Of a stretch of 64,000 nt of DNA, positions 21,101 to 31,646 are shown piece by piece (the stretch's first letter is position 1; each line of letters begins with the position of its first letter). The notes beneath the pieces were generated by a model that saw nothing but the letters and a program-made list of their open reading frames with translations, did not search any database and had not been told where the DNA came from. Made by a program: the position numbers and the translations under genes. This stretch comes from Odiellus spinosus (lineage: Eukaryota > Arthropoda > Arachnida > Opiliones > Phalangiidae), in contig OY987233.1 of the NCBI GenBank assembly GCA_963920705.1, positions 1,787,501 through 1,851,500 of the forward strand, read 5' to 3'.

Positions 21101-22453
21101 CTGAGAACGAACAAAACAGCATTGTCATTATCACCATAAAGACATCACGCTTCAAGTTTACAACAAGGCATAATACTATTGGTCTGTGGTTCTGGAGTTG
21201 CGACGTCAGAGCTTCAGCGCTCGATCAGAGGGAAAAATCTAACAACCGAGAAGCGGAAATTTAAATAGCCCTCTCTAGCGGTTGAGGTTGGGACTACAGT
21301 AAGCGAAGCAGGAAATCACTCATATTTCAATCTTATATTTTCTATAGGCGAACATGTTTGGGGATTCATTGAATACCAGGTTGTTTCCTATTCGACCAAA
21401 AAACGCACTTTGGCGGATTGGGACCGAATAATTGGCATTCCTCCGGGTTTAGGATTCGGTCCACGGGACAAAATCTTAACTTAAATATACCCGATCGAAT
21501 TAAATAAAAATTGCTAACAGAGATCTGATTGACTTAAAAAGATATACTGGCTAGCACTTGATCCAAATATTTTGTAAAATATAATGGAAAAATTATAGTT
21601 TAGAAGAACAAAATATATTTAAATCGCCAAAATTTACCTTTATAAAGCGACTTACTGTTTTTTTTTTCGGATTCATTACGTTTGGGGTTCAGTTTATATT
21701 CATTTTATTTATTCCCTCATAGAGGGTAAAAGAAGAGGAGTATAGAAGCCCTGGCTTTGCCAAGGCAATTTTAGAATTCTCGCATTTTTTGTTTTATTTA
21801 TTTGTTATATTTGTCTCATTGCATCGGGTTCATCGCCACTGGCTGGATTTCGACCATTTAGAGCATAAAAGGTAGCCTCTATGATGTTATAGAAAAAGTC
21901 GTGCGTATACCGGAAATTTAGATGTAAACTGTCAAGCGAGAAACCTCAAAGCCACGCTTTCTACTTCTATTCTTTCTACCCTCTATGATTCTATAAATAT
22001 AGAAGAGGCAAGATTTATTATCGAAAAATGAGAATTTGATTTATATCATACGAATATATGGACACTACAATTAACATGTACAATGCTTAGAATTTGTAGC
22101 AGTGGGTCACGACGTAACCAAGCCTAACACAAACGCCTTCTTCCTAGGCAATTCGAGTTTAAATTTTATTATGTTAGTAACATTGATATATTATACAGTT
22201 AAAAAAGTTTCGAGTATATGAAAAAAATCACACCCAATCGAAACCTGCCAGCTGGCTATTTTTAATTAACTTGCCTATTGGATCTTTCGGTCGATCGTTC
22301 GGTATGAATTAAAAAACCGTTGGTGGTCAGATTACAAAAGAAGAATGACATCAAATTTTGCAGCGCCTACAAACCTACGAATTGTTTATTAATACATAAT
22401 GAGCTTATCTTTGATCGTGCTGGCAATTTAGAGTTGGTGGGTTTACCAGGGTT
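21101..22453. other. Intronic stretch with a MITE
   Basis: Part of the intron between exons 26446-26566 and 20882-21100. It contains the CATAGAGGG MITE at 21718-21987. The remaining AT-rich sequence has no gene that I recognise. Confidence 0.5.
21718..21987. mobile_element. MITE with CATAGAGGGTA ends, copy 1
   Basis: About 270 bases, starting CATAGAGGGTAAAAG and ending CTTTCTACCCTCTATG, with a GGTAGCCTCTATGATGTTAT block inside. It pairs with 61080-61389, which shares the ends, the internal block and a GCGTATACCGGA-type block. No coding capacity. Confidence 0.8.
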
Positions 22454-22480
22454 TAGTACAGTGCAAAAGTAATTTGACTT

Positions 22481-22712
22481 GGACAAAATTAGAGACAAGC
22501 AACTCTCAACGGAAATGACATCTATCCATGGTGCTTATGAAGGGGAAAACATTTGTCTACTGTAGGGGTGGAACTTCCCCAAAAATGGCCGCCTTCTTGA
22601 GGACAAAATTAGAGACAAGCAACTCTCAACGGAAATGACATCTATCTATGAAGGGGAAAAATTTGTCTATTGTAGGGATGGAACTTCCCCAAAAATGGCC
22701 GCCATATTGAAA
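22481..22712. repeat. 120-bp tandem duplication inside the left terminal repeat
   Basis: GGACAAAATTAGAGACAAGC starts at 22481 and again at 22601. The first copy runs through CCAAAAATGGCCGCCTTCTT and the second through CCAAAAATGGCCGCCATATT. The right terminal repeat has only one copy, so the duplication arose in this element after insertion or in its lineage. Confidence 0.9.
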
Positions 22713-22977
22713 TTTTTATTTTTTTGTAATTTTTGGCAAACCCGTAAGATTTAGCCGCATGAGAGCGAAAAGCACTTTAATTCTAAGTGTTCTAACGTAT
22801 TTTATAAAACAACCCACATTCAAATATTCCAATTAGATCAAATATTACACTCAAAAAACGACATCTTTAACTTCAAATTTCGTTATTTTCCCGAATTAAG
22901 ACAAGAATATTTCAATTTTATTTCAGAAAATTGGTAAGCAATGATTAATAAATGTTTTTCTCCATTATCGGCTTACA

Positions 22978-25200
22978 CTAGTCAATATCTTCATCATCAG
23001 TATCATTAATTTCGCGGCAGGAGTTAAAGCAAGATATTTCATTACACTCTCCGCACATAGCAGAACATATCATCCCGAATTTTCTATATAAGCATGCTTT
23101 TGTACAGTTGGTGGACTTGCATCCTCAAAATATTAGCTTAATTATGCTTAATGTAGCGGGAGGCTTATTACAATATATCGGGACCAAACTACTTTTCCAT
23201 AATTTCCACCCCCATTCATCCGCGTTCAACTTTCTATAGAGCCATTCCTGTGTTTGATAACACACACGATATATGTGTTGTTCCAATGCACCTTTAGTTC
23301 GAAATTGGTTTTCAGCATTTGTTTTGAAACAATTTTGTTGCATAAAAGATACCTTTGCATGTTTAGGCTTTTTGTTTTTGGTGTGTTTCAGATAATTTTT
23401 TCACCAGCGTTCAAAAGATCTTTCTCATTTGCAATTTCGCCATTGTATGAAAAAGCGTCCTGGGTTAAGTTAGTGTTTCCCTTAAATTGTTTCAAAAACG
23501 CTAGCGTCTATTTCTTGTACAAGGCTATCACAGCAAGTACTACCACAGCCGGATAGAGCATGAACGAATGGCAAAATAGCCGCTCTCTCTCCTAGTTTAT
23601 TTTTAAGTTCATAAACATCATTAACTTTATCCGCCTTGGCCAATTTTCCAGGACACATCATGTAGGTGTTTTTTCTGTCGCGTGATAGACCAGTAACACT
23701 GCTATATCTGTATCTTCAGCAATTACGCAAACAGAATTATTTCGTGATTTGAGTGAGAGCGCGGTTATACTATAACGGTATCCGCGTCGGATAATGCTTT
23801 AAGACGACAATGAAGGCTTTCTTTACATGCTTGGATAGCTTCCATATGAACTTTTTTTTAGTTGTTCGTGTTTCCAAGAAACTCAGTTTATCTTTGCGAG
23901 TTGACAATGTTTTCCTTCACAACCACATCTGCGGAAGATTTGGCTCTTCGAATATGTTCTTGACCTTTGGTTGAAGGAACGGACTCGTCGTATCCATCAA
24001 ATACAACAATTACGTACGAAGCATCATGAAAGAGTATGCATTTTTCGTACTATACGAAAATTTCTCCGTTTGTAGATGACCGTTGCCAAACAACTTTGTG
24101 AAGTAAATATCCTCCGTCAAGTACTTAGGTCATCTTGTCTGCTTTTGGTAAGGAATCCATTGGTTTCTGGACTTTATCTAGTTATTTGAGAAGATTTGAT
24201 TTGTTTCCTTTATGCAGTTGACAGTCAACGAACAAAGATGGCGGATACGAAGAAAGTTTATACTGGAAACAGTATTCTAGCTCGTCAGATGTCTTGTTTG
24301 TGCAGATTATGCGATTGAATAATATTATTGGAATGTCTTCGTTGTTTATACGACTGATCTTTTTTTTTTTTTTTTTTTTTGACAAGCGCGAGCGTTTTTA
24401 CTTTGTCATTACGTTTAAATTTAACATATTTTAGTTTCTTTCCTACAATGTTGGTCAATAACTCAACGCCTATTTCTTGAGCTCTTTCGCATTTAAACGT
24501 TTCATCGTATACTCTTTCATTCGATAAAGAAATGATTTTCACCAATTTCTGTGCTAAATGGGGGATGGTTGTTGAACCAGTCTAAGAATTTCTCTAAATC
24601 TCGATCGTAACGTGCACGTCTAAAGTCACTGAGCTCATACGTGTTACTTGCTGCTTTACAGCATGAACATGAGCAAAGGTTTCTATAGCGATGGTGATAT
24701 CAGAGCAAAAGGGCATTGAAGTAGCCCACTTGGCCAAATAACTGTCAGTAAGTCCCCTACCATGCGGTAGTCCACCTGTAGACATCATAGCACGCATTAC
24801 ATTCTGTTCAGTTACCATGTCCGTCCAATTTCCAGACCAATTTTCATTAGTTCGGCGAATCGTAAAGAAGCCATCATGGGTGAACTTCTGTAGATCATCA
24901 GGGCTCATAATGTTCTCAAGTTTTTCCTTTTATTTTAGATACAATAGAGACGATTTTGCATAATTGAGATGTCCACTCGCGAAATGGGATCATTTTACTC
25001 AGACGGTGGAGAGACCATAACCCACATCTTTTGGCATCACGCTTTTCCAACTGATCTCTTCTTTGATTATTGTACTGAATATCACGTTTGGAAATGTACT
25101 TCAAACGGCAAGACTTATGAACTACGAGGGAGCTAGATTCTCCACAAAGTTCCAATATAGCTTCCGATTTTCCATCGTTTCGGGCTGAGCTAGCAGATTT
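22978..25200 (-). pseudogene. Broken transposon gene with Cys-rich tail and acidic nuclease-like motifs
   Basis: Read from 25200 downward, the N-terminal part contains CGESSSLVVHKSCRLKYISK, a likely zinc-binding module. At 24908-24594 is ENWSGNWTDMVTEQNVMRAM, then GGLPHGRGLTDSYLAKW. Next come KIISLSNERVYDETF and LLTNIVGKKLKYVKFKRNDK, a poly-A tract where the frame shifts (24360-24382), and INNEDIPIILFNRIIC. Later are VVFDGYDES, LSDADTVIV and IAEDTDIAVLL, then TQEWLYRKLNADEWGW. The tail has CKSTNCTKACLYRKFGMICS and CGEC. These pieces, in this order, recur in an uncharacterised family of arthropod transposon-borne proteins that I know only by sequence feel. The spaced Asp motifs resemble PIN/FEN-type nucleases (inference). 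At least four frameshifts and a stop in place of the first tail Cys make it non-functional. Confidence 0.7.
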
Positions 25201-25805
25201 GGTAGTTTTAATTCCTTTAGCTTAACTGTTACAGTTGTATTGTTTGGTTCGTTTAACGAATCTCCGCAAATATCCTTATTCAGCGTTGTCTAAATTACAG
25301 TCGACAAAGGAGTAAGACTTTGCTAAACCGAACCTTTTTTCACTGTTCATATTCAGGAACAATAATATTCCTCCTATAATACAAAGATCGACCGTGGGGC
25401 GAGACACCCCCGGTTAAAGTTCAGTTCTTTCATCATAACAAGAATATTTTCGCCAAATTCGGGGAAATTAACTATAGTCGTAATTCGATGGTGCCGTTTT
25501 TTGAGTGTAATATTTGATCTAATTGGAATATTTGGATGTGGTTTGTTTTAATAAATGCGTAATAATACGTATAATCAAATTTCTTTCCACTGTCAAATGG
25601 CTAAATCTAACGGTTTTGCCGAAAATTGCAAAAAAACGAAAACTTTCAAGATGGCGGCCATTTTTGGGGGAAGCTCCATCCCCCCTACAACAGGCAACTT
25701 TTTCCCCCTTCATCAGCACCATGGATAGATGTCATTTCCGGTGAGAGTTGCTTGTCTCTAATTTTGTCCGATCTTTCGACTTTTTATTTTCAATGCACTG
25801 TACTA

Positions 25806-26190
25806 TTATTATCCTACTGTTTAAAAAATAAAATTTTTGAAGATCATTTGGAAGCAATTAATAAATCTCGGCTAAGCTTATGTTTTCACCCTTTTTTAAC
25901 CCATTCAGGCACCTTACTTTCAATTACTTCATATACCTTATCAATATTTTATTATTTTAATCTGTGTTTAACTTTTGAGAAACTCTTGTACCCAAAAAAA
26001 GTCTTATCACACTTTGTCAAAGTACCTTTGTCTGTATTAATTCGAATTCAGTGGACGGTGGGAAGAATAAGACGATTTCAGTTACCAAACGACGCGGGTG
26101 TATTGGAAATTACATCGCGGTTTCTGATGAAATTCGAGTTCAGATAAAGGGATACACACAGTAGTGTGTATACTAATACACTGTTGTAAT
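25806..26190 (+). repeat. Dispersed repeat, copy 2 (pair with 19561-19910)
   Basis: It begins directly at the right end of the 22454-25805 transposon and matches the copy next to exon 20065. It ends in GATACACACAGTAGTGTGTA, a short palindrome. It has no coding content. The long open frame running across 25626-26147 spans the transposon end and this repeat and is not a gene. Confidence 0.75.
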
Positions 26191-26445
26191 CAACCACGAT
26201 GTAGCAGTCTTGTTAATTGAATAATTATATTCATAATTACATTTGTTTTTTAGCAAGGGATTAATACACATGTAAAATGAAATTGTACCCTCGTGTTAAC
26301 GAAGTATGTAAATAAGATGATTGAATATTTCGTCTGCTCGACTTCCGGTTTATTTTTCCAATAATTGACGATTATGCATATAATTCAATAGCCAAGTTAT
26401 TTTTATAATTATAATAAAATTGATATAATAGGAAAAAACGAGTAC

Positions 26446-26566
26446 CTCGAATAAACAAATGAGTACGGTCCAGGCGTAAGTTTTTCCGAAGGCCTTTACA
26501 ACTGACGTTTTCAAGCTCGCTTTCCCCTTGGCGTTCCTTTCTTTGCAGATTTCTTTGTCCCATTCT
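26446..26566 (-). CDS. ABCC4-like: ABCC4/MRP4-like transporter, exon b (linker before TM1)
   Basis: One base completes an Arg codon, followed by 40 codons: EWDKEICKERNAKGKASL, then SVVKAFGKTYAWTVLICLFE. This matches the family segment W--E------PSL--AI-K-FGK-Y---G--LIEE at the entry to membrane domain 1. The acceptor is AATTTAATTCTTAG and the donor is GAG followed by GTACTC, phase 0 into exon 20882-21100. The open frame in another register (26372-26563) is a shadow. The peptide is hydrophilic with a basic stretch and then enters the first helix. Confidence 0.92.
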
Positions 26567-28719
26567 CTAAGAATTAAATTTTATCATATATGGTTATTAT
26601 GAGGCTATCACCATTTGTTTTTATTGTTTTACTTATTTTCTTCGAACTGTAGACCATCAAATTCGTATCAAAATTTTATTTTCCACAAATTCTAAGAAAC
26701 GCGAATTTTTTACGTTGTTATAGCAGAAGCCGATTAACACTCCTTTGAAGTCTATTAATCTAGCGCTCCTCTCTATGATGGGATGAAACATGGACTAATT
26801 AGTGTATACTCTAATTAGTCCATGGATGAAATTTCCTCTTTTATTTATTTATTTATTTATTTATTTTTCAATTTCTCTATGGATAATTGGAGATTCTCCT
26901 CTCATTTCTGAAGGATAAGTTGCAAAATACGTAGGATTCTCGTGATTTTTTCCCAGCCTATCTTGTATGCAAGAAAGATCCCGAGCTCTAGCATTCCTAC
27001 ACGTACGGTACTAGCGAAAATTGCATAGCTCATTGAGTATAAATAAAACCTTTAATCCAACCACCTCAGGTTTTTTTTGCATACTTAGGAACGCAAAGCT
27101 GGTGAGATCGTGAGAAACCACCTGTCATTTTTTATTCAGCAAAAAACGGAATTTTTTTCATTATAATAAGAAAGTCATAGTATTCGCTTTTCATGGAATC
27201 GAATTAAATAAACCATGGCTAATTAACTCCGCCCACAAATATATTTCCCTATATAGGGCTACTTTTGGTGTGACAGTCGAGCCTCAAGTTCAGCTCCGAA
27301 AATATCTACCATTAGGAGGCGTAAAATTGCAATTTTTGAAACTCACCCCTTCAAAATGGGTAATCAAGGCCCGGGAGTAATGGACTTCAATGGAGGGTTC
27401 ATTATCTTCTGGATTAATACGAGCAACTTGTTGATAAATAAGGCGCGAGAACGAGACACAAAAATACCCAGAATTCAACATCAAGGTTCTACAAACTCTG
27501 ACCGTCAATTATTCACAAAGCTGGCGTCATCGGCCACAAATACATGTTTTTCAAGTCTTAAAAAATATAGCATCCAAAATAAAATATTCCAGCAGAATTC
27601 GAAAAATAAAAAACATGAACCAAAATTTAAAATGACTTTCGTCCAAACACACAATTAGAACCAAGGCTTAAAATAAAATCGCTAGCAGCGGAGTTTTGCG
27701 CTCTTTTCCTGAAACCCTTTCACACGTGACTACCGCTCTTTTCGGTCTGGATTCGGTTATACATGGGAATCAGTAGAACTGAACCGAGGCTATGTTTAAA
27801 AATCGTTTATATGTACATTTAGGCAAAGGTTCGTAAAAATTCTTCGCATTACAAGCAAGGTTCGCCTATAGAGGGGGGTTTCGGAGGCCAGTTTTCGAAA
27901 CGAGCAGCTCTGGGGTGGGGAAGATACTTTTATTCATTACAAGTGACGTAGCTCTAGAAAAGAAACAAGGCGTTCCGTTTGAAGGAGTACTGGTGTAGGC
28001 CTACGTTTTCTGTCCCGGCATCTGCCTGCGGCAGTATCGCGGACCGGCCTCATAACAGAAATCTGTGTTCTGATTTCTGAGAGGAAATGATCCTCTCAGA
28101 AATAAGAACACAGATTTCTTGCGAGTACCGCAACGTGTAGTCTCCGAGCTTTGAATCTGAAACTTCGGTTTCAAGATGATTGATTAACAATTTTTTAAAT
28201 GAACTTGTTTATACTAAATCTGGAATCAAGGTAAATCAATAACTAAATATAATAGTTTAGTTCATCCATAATTTAACATACTTTAAACTTCACATTCTTA
28301 TTATAAGGGTAACAAAGGCTTAACTGGAAATTTGTTGAACAACTCGAAGGATGCGGGAGGCCTAAGGAAAGCATGGAAACATCTGCAAAACTGCAATTGC
28401 CTTAATAAGTTCTTACTTTATTCGGAATGTTATTGTCAAACTAGATCTTTAATCAAGGTAAATATAATGGTTTTCTTTAAACGATTTCTTAATCTTTAAG
28501 AAATATAGTAGGAAGAGCTTAACCCTTTCAGTAGACAACAAAACATTAACATTGCCTGGACTACATTGTGCCGTATTTGTATGCAGCAACTATTTTAATA
28601 ATACCAGGAAAATGAAACCTCGTATCATAGGTTTCCATTTGACAAGAATCTAAGGCATTACTGCCTTCTGTACATTTTAATCTTCGATATGCGAGGATTT
28701 GCTCCATTTATTTTCAAAA
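26567..28719. other. Large-intron sequence with small hairpins, no gene
   Basis: A palindrome lies at 26789-26825 (CATGGACTAATTAG and its complement CTAATTAGTCCATG), with (TTTA)n just after it near 26845-26870. Imperfect complementary patches around CTCTCTATG and TCTCTATGG suggest a decayed MITE at about 26760-26930. A clean hairpin lies at 28058-28118. Nothing else was recognised. Confidence 0.45.
28058..28118. repeat. 61-bp hairpin
   Basis: GAAATCTGTGTTCTGATTTC at the left pairs with the complementary block ending ACACAGATTTC at the right. The inner stem is CTGAGAGGA versus TCCTCTCAG with a short loop. One mismatch lies in the middle. It may be the core of a MITE. No flanking duplication was established. 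Confidence 0.75.
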
Positions 28720-29470
28720 GGAGGATTTTGAAAGGGATTTCAAAGCTGAGTTAATGAATTAAAAACCAAAGAAAATTTTAAAGCCAATGCTTTCAAGTCA
28801 AACACATGGGTTAAACCAATATTGTTTGGAGAATTTCTTTCTCAGCTTAGAACTACCACCCAACATCCGTATATGCTTTGTACCGCATAAGAATGGTAAT
28901 ACTAGGTAAAAACCCAGGAGTTGTGCAGCGCAATACAAATAGTGTTTCTCAAATTACAAATCAGTATTTCACTACCGATGTAATGTTTCAATCTGATATT
29001 AATCAAGAGGACATTCAAATCAATGATTATATAGATGACATTTTTAGTGAAAATACCGAAATAACTATTGCTTTGAATTTTTAAACTATTAAAACGCCAA
29101 CCCAGTCCCAAAATTCTAAGAGAAAATAGTAAAACAGATACTAATACAATAATTAGCCAAGGATTTCTTTCAAAAAACAAAAAATTGAATTTTGAGAAAG
29201 AAAATGAAATGGTATTCACGGATTATGAAGTGGGTGGAATGGAGTATCTTGCTAGCTGGGTGGCTAATAAATATTTTAAAAAATACCCAAATATTTGCCT
29301 TAAAAGCCAGGTAGGCCATTTGATGGATCGTTGTTAAAACGTATCATCTTGGGTATCAAGTTTTTTGAATAATGCTATAAAACTTGAGAACCATTTCATA
29401 ACACATCGCAATCAAACAGCATCACCAAAAAGAAAGAGTTGACATAACTTAAGCAGTGAAAGGGGGTTGT
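28720..29470 (+). pseudogene. P-element-like transposase C-terminal remnant
   Basis: Shifting frames give RMVILGKNPGVVQRNTN, and about 340 bases later YEVGGMEYLASWVANKYFKK with YPN. Transposase-derived THAP/P-element proteins have a comparable C-terminal order: an RLR-lLG-NP region followed by a short spacer and 'leYlAGwVAkK--kkyP'. Several stops and frameshifts are present, and no N-terminal THAP domain or catalytic core was recognised. It could instead belong to a related plasmid-like or hAT family, so the assignment is tentative. Confidence 0.45.
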
Positions 29471-29963
29471 TAACAATTTAACAGATAAGTTAACTCCCAT
29501 ATTCTCGGAATATCCTAGAGAGATAGTTTTCTCATATATTAAAATGCGAACCCTTATTAGGATGAAATATCTCAATAATAAAACTAGTCAAGATGCCCAA
29601 GAAAGAAAAAAAGAAACGAAAATAAAAAATTAATCAAATAAAAAAATCTTAACGTTAAGTGTATCATCCTCTTTAGATGAGGCGTAATTACCCGATTTAC
29701 CCGAATTAACATAGCCTTCTCTGTTGTGATAAAAATATCAAATTATTATATTTCTGTTTGTATTTTTGAAACTACTAACGTATTCTAATCAATTTATTAC
29801 TTTTTAAGAAACTGTAAGAAACTGCTGAAAATTATAGTTTCAATTATCGTTTGTTTTTATTGATTGAGAACGCTATATTTTCCTGATGGAATTAATAAAA
29901 TCAATTTTAATTACATATACTCGTATCATAAATATTAAACATAGTGGCCACGGAATTATTTAA
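29471..29963. other. AT-rich sequence, possible end of the P-like element
   Basis: Bases 29661-29700 (ATCCTCTTTAGATGAGGCGT, then AATTACCCGA) resemble the ends of the small inverted-repeat element at 10906-11014. That element could be a MITE relative of the P-like remnant. Nothing else was recognised. Confidence 0.3.
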
Positions 29964-30238
29964 CTAGTAAATTTTTTAGAGAGTGATTACGATACGGATA
30001 CTTCGTGGAGAAAATTTTAAAACTTTAAAATTATTTTATATACAAATTTTAACAATTTGACGCGAGCTTTCGGGCCGTAGCCCCTTTTCAAACGATTATC
30101 AAGCTTGAAAAGGGGCTACGGCCCGAAAGCTCGCGTCAAATTGTTAAAATTTGTATATAAAATAATTTTAAAGTTTTAAAATTAAAATTTTCTCCACGAA
30201 GTATCCGTATCGTAATCACTCTCTAAAAAATTTACTAG
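29964..30238. repeat. 275-bp near-perfect palindrome (foldback element)
   Basis: It starts CTAGTAAATTTTTTAGAGAG and ends CTCTCTAAAAAATTTACTAG. The arms of about 130 bases include GATACGGATACTTCGTGGAG and GACGCGAGCTTTCGGGCC with exact complements, around a loop of about 13 bases (ACGATTATCAAGC). The right arm has a 6-base insertion. A half-copy of the stem resembles 50755-50870. Near-identity of arms implies recent formation or ongoing correction between arms. Confidence 0.92.
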
Positions 30239-30559
30239 ATATACTCGTATGTTTCTTTATTATTAGACGCAGACACTCTTGATGATAAATTAGATCGAAA
30301 TAAATCAATCCTAGCCAGTTTTGTTATTTTTATTTCAGGGTTCAGCTGGTTAATTATATTAATTTCGTACTTTGAAAAATAAAGAAAATTATTTCATCCC
30401 ATATGTGTATATTTCCTTTTTCACGCTAAATCACGAGTTTATCATTCTTATACTGAAATAAATAAAAATTAATAATTCCACATATTATATCTCTGGAGTA
30501 GTGGAAAAAAATTTCACATGAAAAAAAATGCCCATAAAATTGACAGAAAAAACTAAAAT
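30239..30559. other. AT-rich intronic stretch, nothing recognised
   Basis: Between the palindrome and the non-LTR fragment there is no open frame of note and no clear repeat. Confidence 0.4.
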
Positions 30560-31006
30560 GTAGCTTAAGCCTTCCTCCACTTGATTGGTATTGGGGACGA
30601 TCCGCTCTGTAGAGCTTGTCTCACTGAGGAGGAAACCTCATCTCATGTTCTCTGTAGCTGCATTAATTACTCAGCTCTGAGAATGTAGCATCTTGGTATG
30701 CACAAGGAAGATGAAGGGAGAGGACCGGCCACTAGTATAGCACGACCCGTCCGTGAAATGTCTGAAGATGACGTAGTTTTCCTCTCTCGCTTCTGTGTCC
30801 AAAGAAGCTAACTGTGCTTTTTTGGTGCGCACTCACGTGACATACCTACATTATCTCGCATCAAATTACAGCAGGCTATATCCTAGGCGCCTTAGCTGCA
30901 CATGAATAATTTCGGATTTCCCTGGAAGAGTGGGCTTGCGGAGTGTTTTAGTCCACTCTCTCACGGATTGTAATGGTACAAGGTCATCCTTTTATTCGCG
31001 GGTGAC
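30560..31006 (+). pseudogene. Tail of a non-LTR retrotransposon, split by an insertion
   Basis: The frame contains GDDPLCRACLTEEETSSHVL followed by CSCINYSALR, a Cys-His tail motif of non-LTR reverse-transcriptase proteins. A stop and small frameshifts follow, then VREMSEDDVVFLSRF. The untranslated tail TTGTAATGGTACAAGGTCAT plus CGCGGGTGACAAA is interrupted at 31007. It resumes at 35553 with CGTACAACATGAAGTTGGGG, matching the uninterrupted tail at 6070-6165. Confidence 0.7.
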
Positions 31007-31646
31007 AAAGAACAACAGCAACTCCCCATAAGAGTCTGGGTCCACGTAATGTTAAAAATTTTCGTCTCTTTTATGATAAATTCGTATTATATTATTAAAA
31101 TAGGGTAGTTGGGGGATAATTTAAAGCTAAAATTCGAGCTCACAACTGTAAATTTTAGGAATTACAACGAATGGAAGGTTTCTTCCATAATGTAAAGAAT
31201 AGGAAGAATCTGTGACTTCCGTGCCGGATATGAAAGCCTTCCCCCACACGAAAATCTTGAACGGTTATTATTTTAGATTCATAATTATGTTAGGAAAATA
31301 TTAGGAAAGAATTATTTTGTAACTGCCACGGGTATAGTGCTGGCGGCAAAATGAAATTCGTATATTTTTGGTCTACTATGCCTCGAAATCCTCGAAAACG
31401 CCTGTAGAAGTGTTCCACTTGTCAAGCATTCATGCAGTAGGCTTTTGCTAGCTTTACAGGGGCCGTGCAAAGACTATATAGCTTACTTGAATAGTCTTTG
31501 GTGTATAAGAAACTCGAAAAATAAATAGAGAAATCATACCAATTAGAAGATACTGGAGTAGTATCTTTAATTTTTATTTCATATTAAACAAAACACACTT
31601 GTATAAAACGGACAAATTATTCATTTAATGCTGAGGTTTTCTACGT

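Larger units (their letters stand above)
22454..25805 (-). mobile_element. DNA transposon, 3.35 kb, with long terminal inverted repeats
   Basis: The outer ends are TAGTACAGTGCA (22454) and TGCACTGTACTA (25805). Inverted repeats of about 310 bases continue inward and include GACATCTATCCATGG, ATGGCCGCC and ATATTCCAATTAGATCAAAT on the left with their complements on the right, up to 22862 and from 25497. The left repeat carries an extra 120-bp tandem duplication (22481-22600 repeated from 22601). The interior holds one decayed minus-strand gene. The superfamily is not assigned. It lies in a transporter intron and borders the dispersed repeat at 25806. Confidence 0.85.

Noticed and set aside
25626..26147. 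173-codon plus-strand open frame
   Set aside because: It runs from the terminal repeat of the transposon through its end into an adjacent repeat, and the peptide has no domain.
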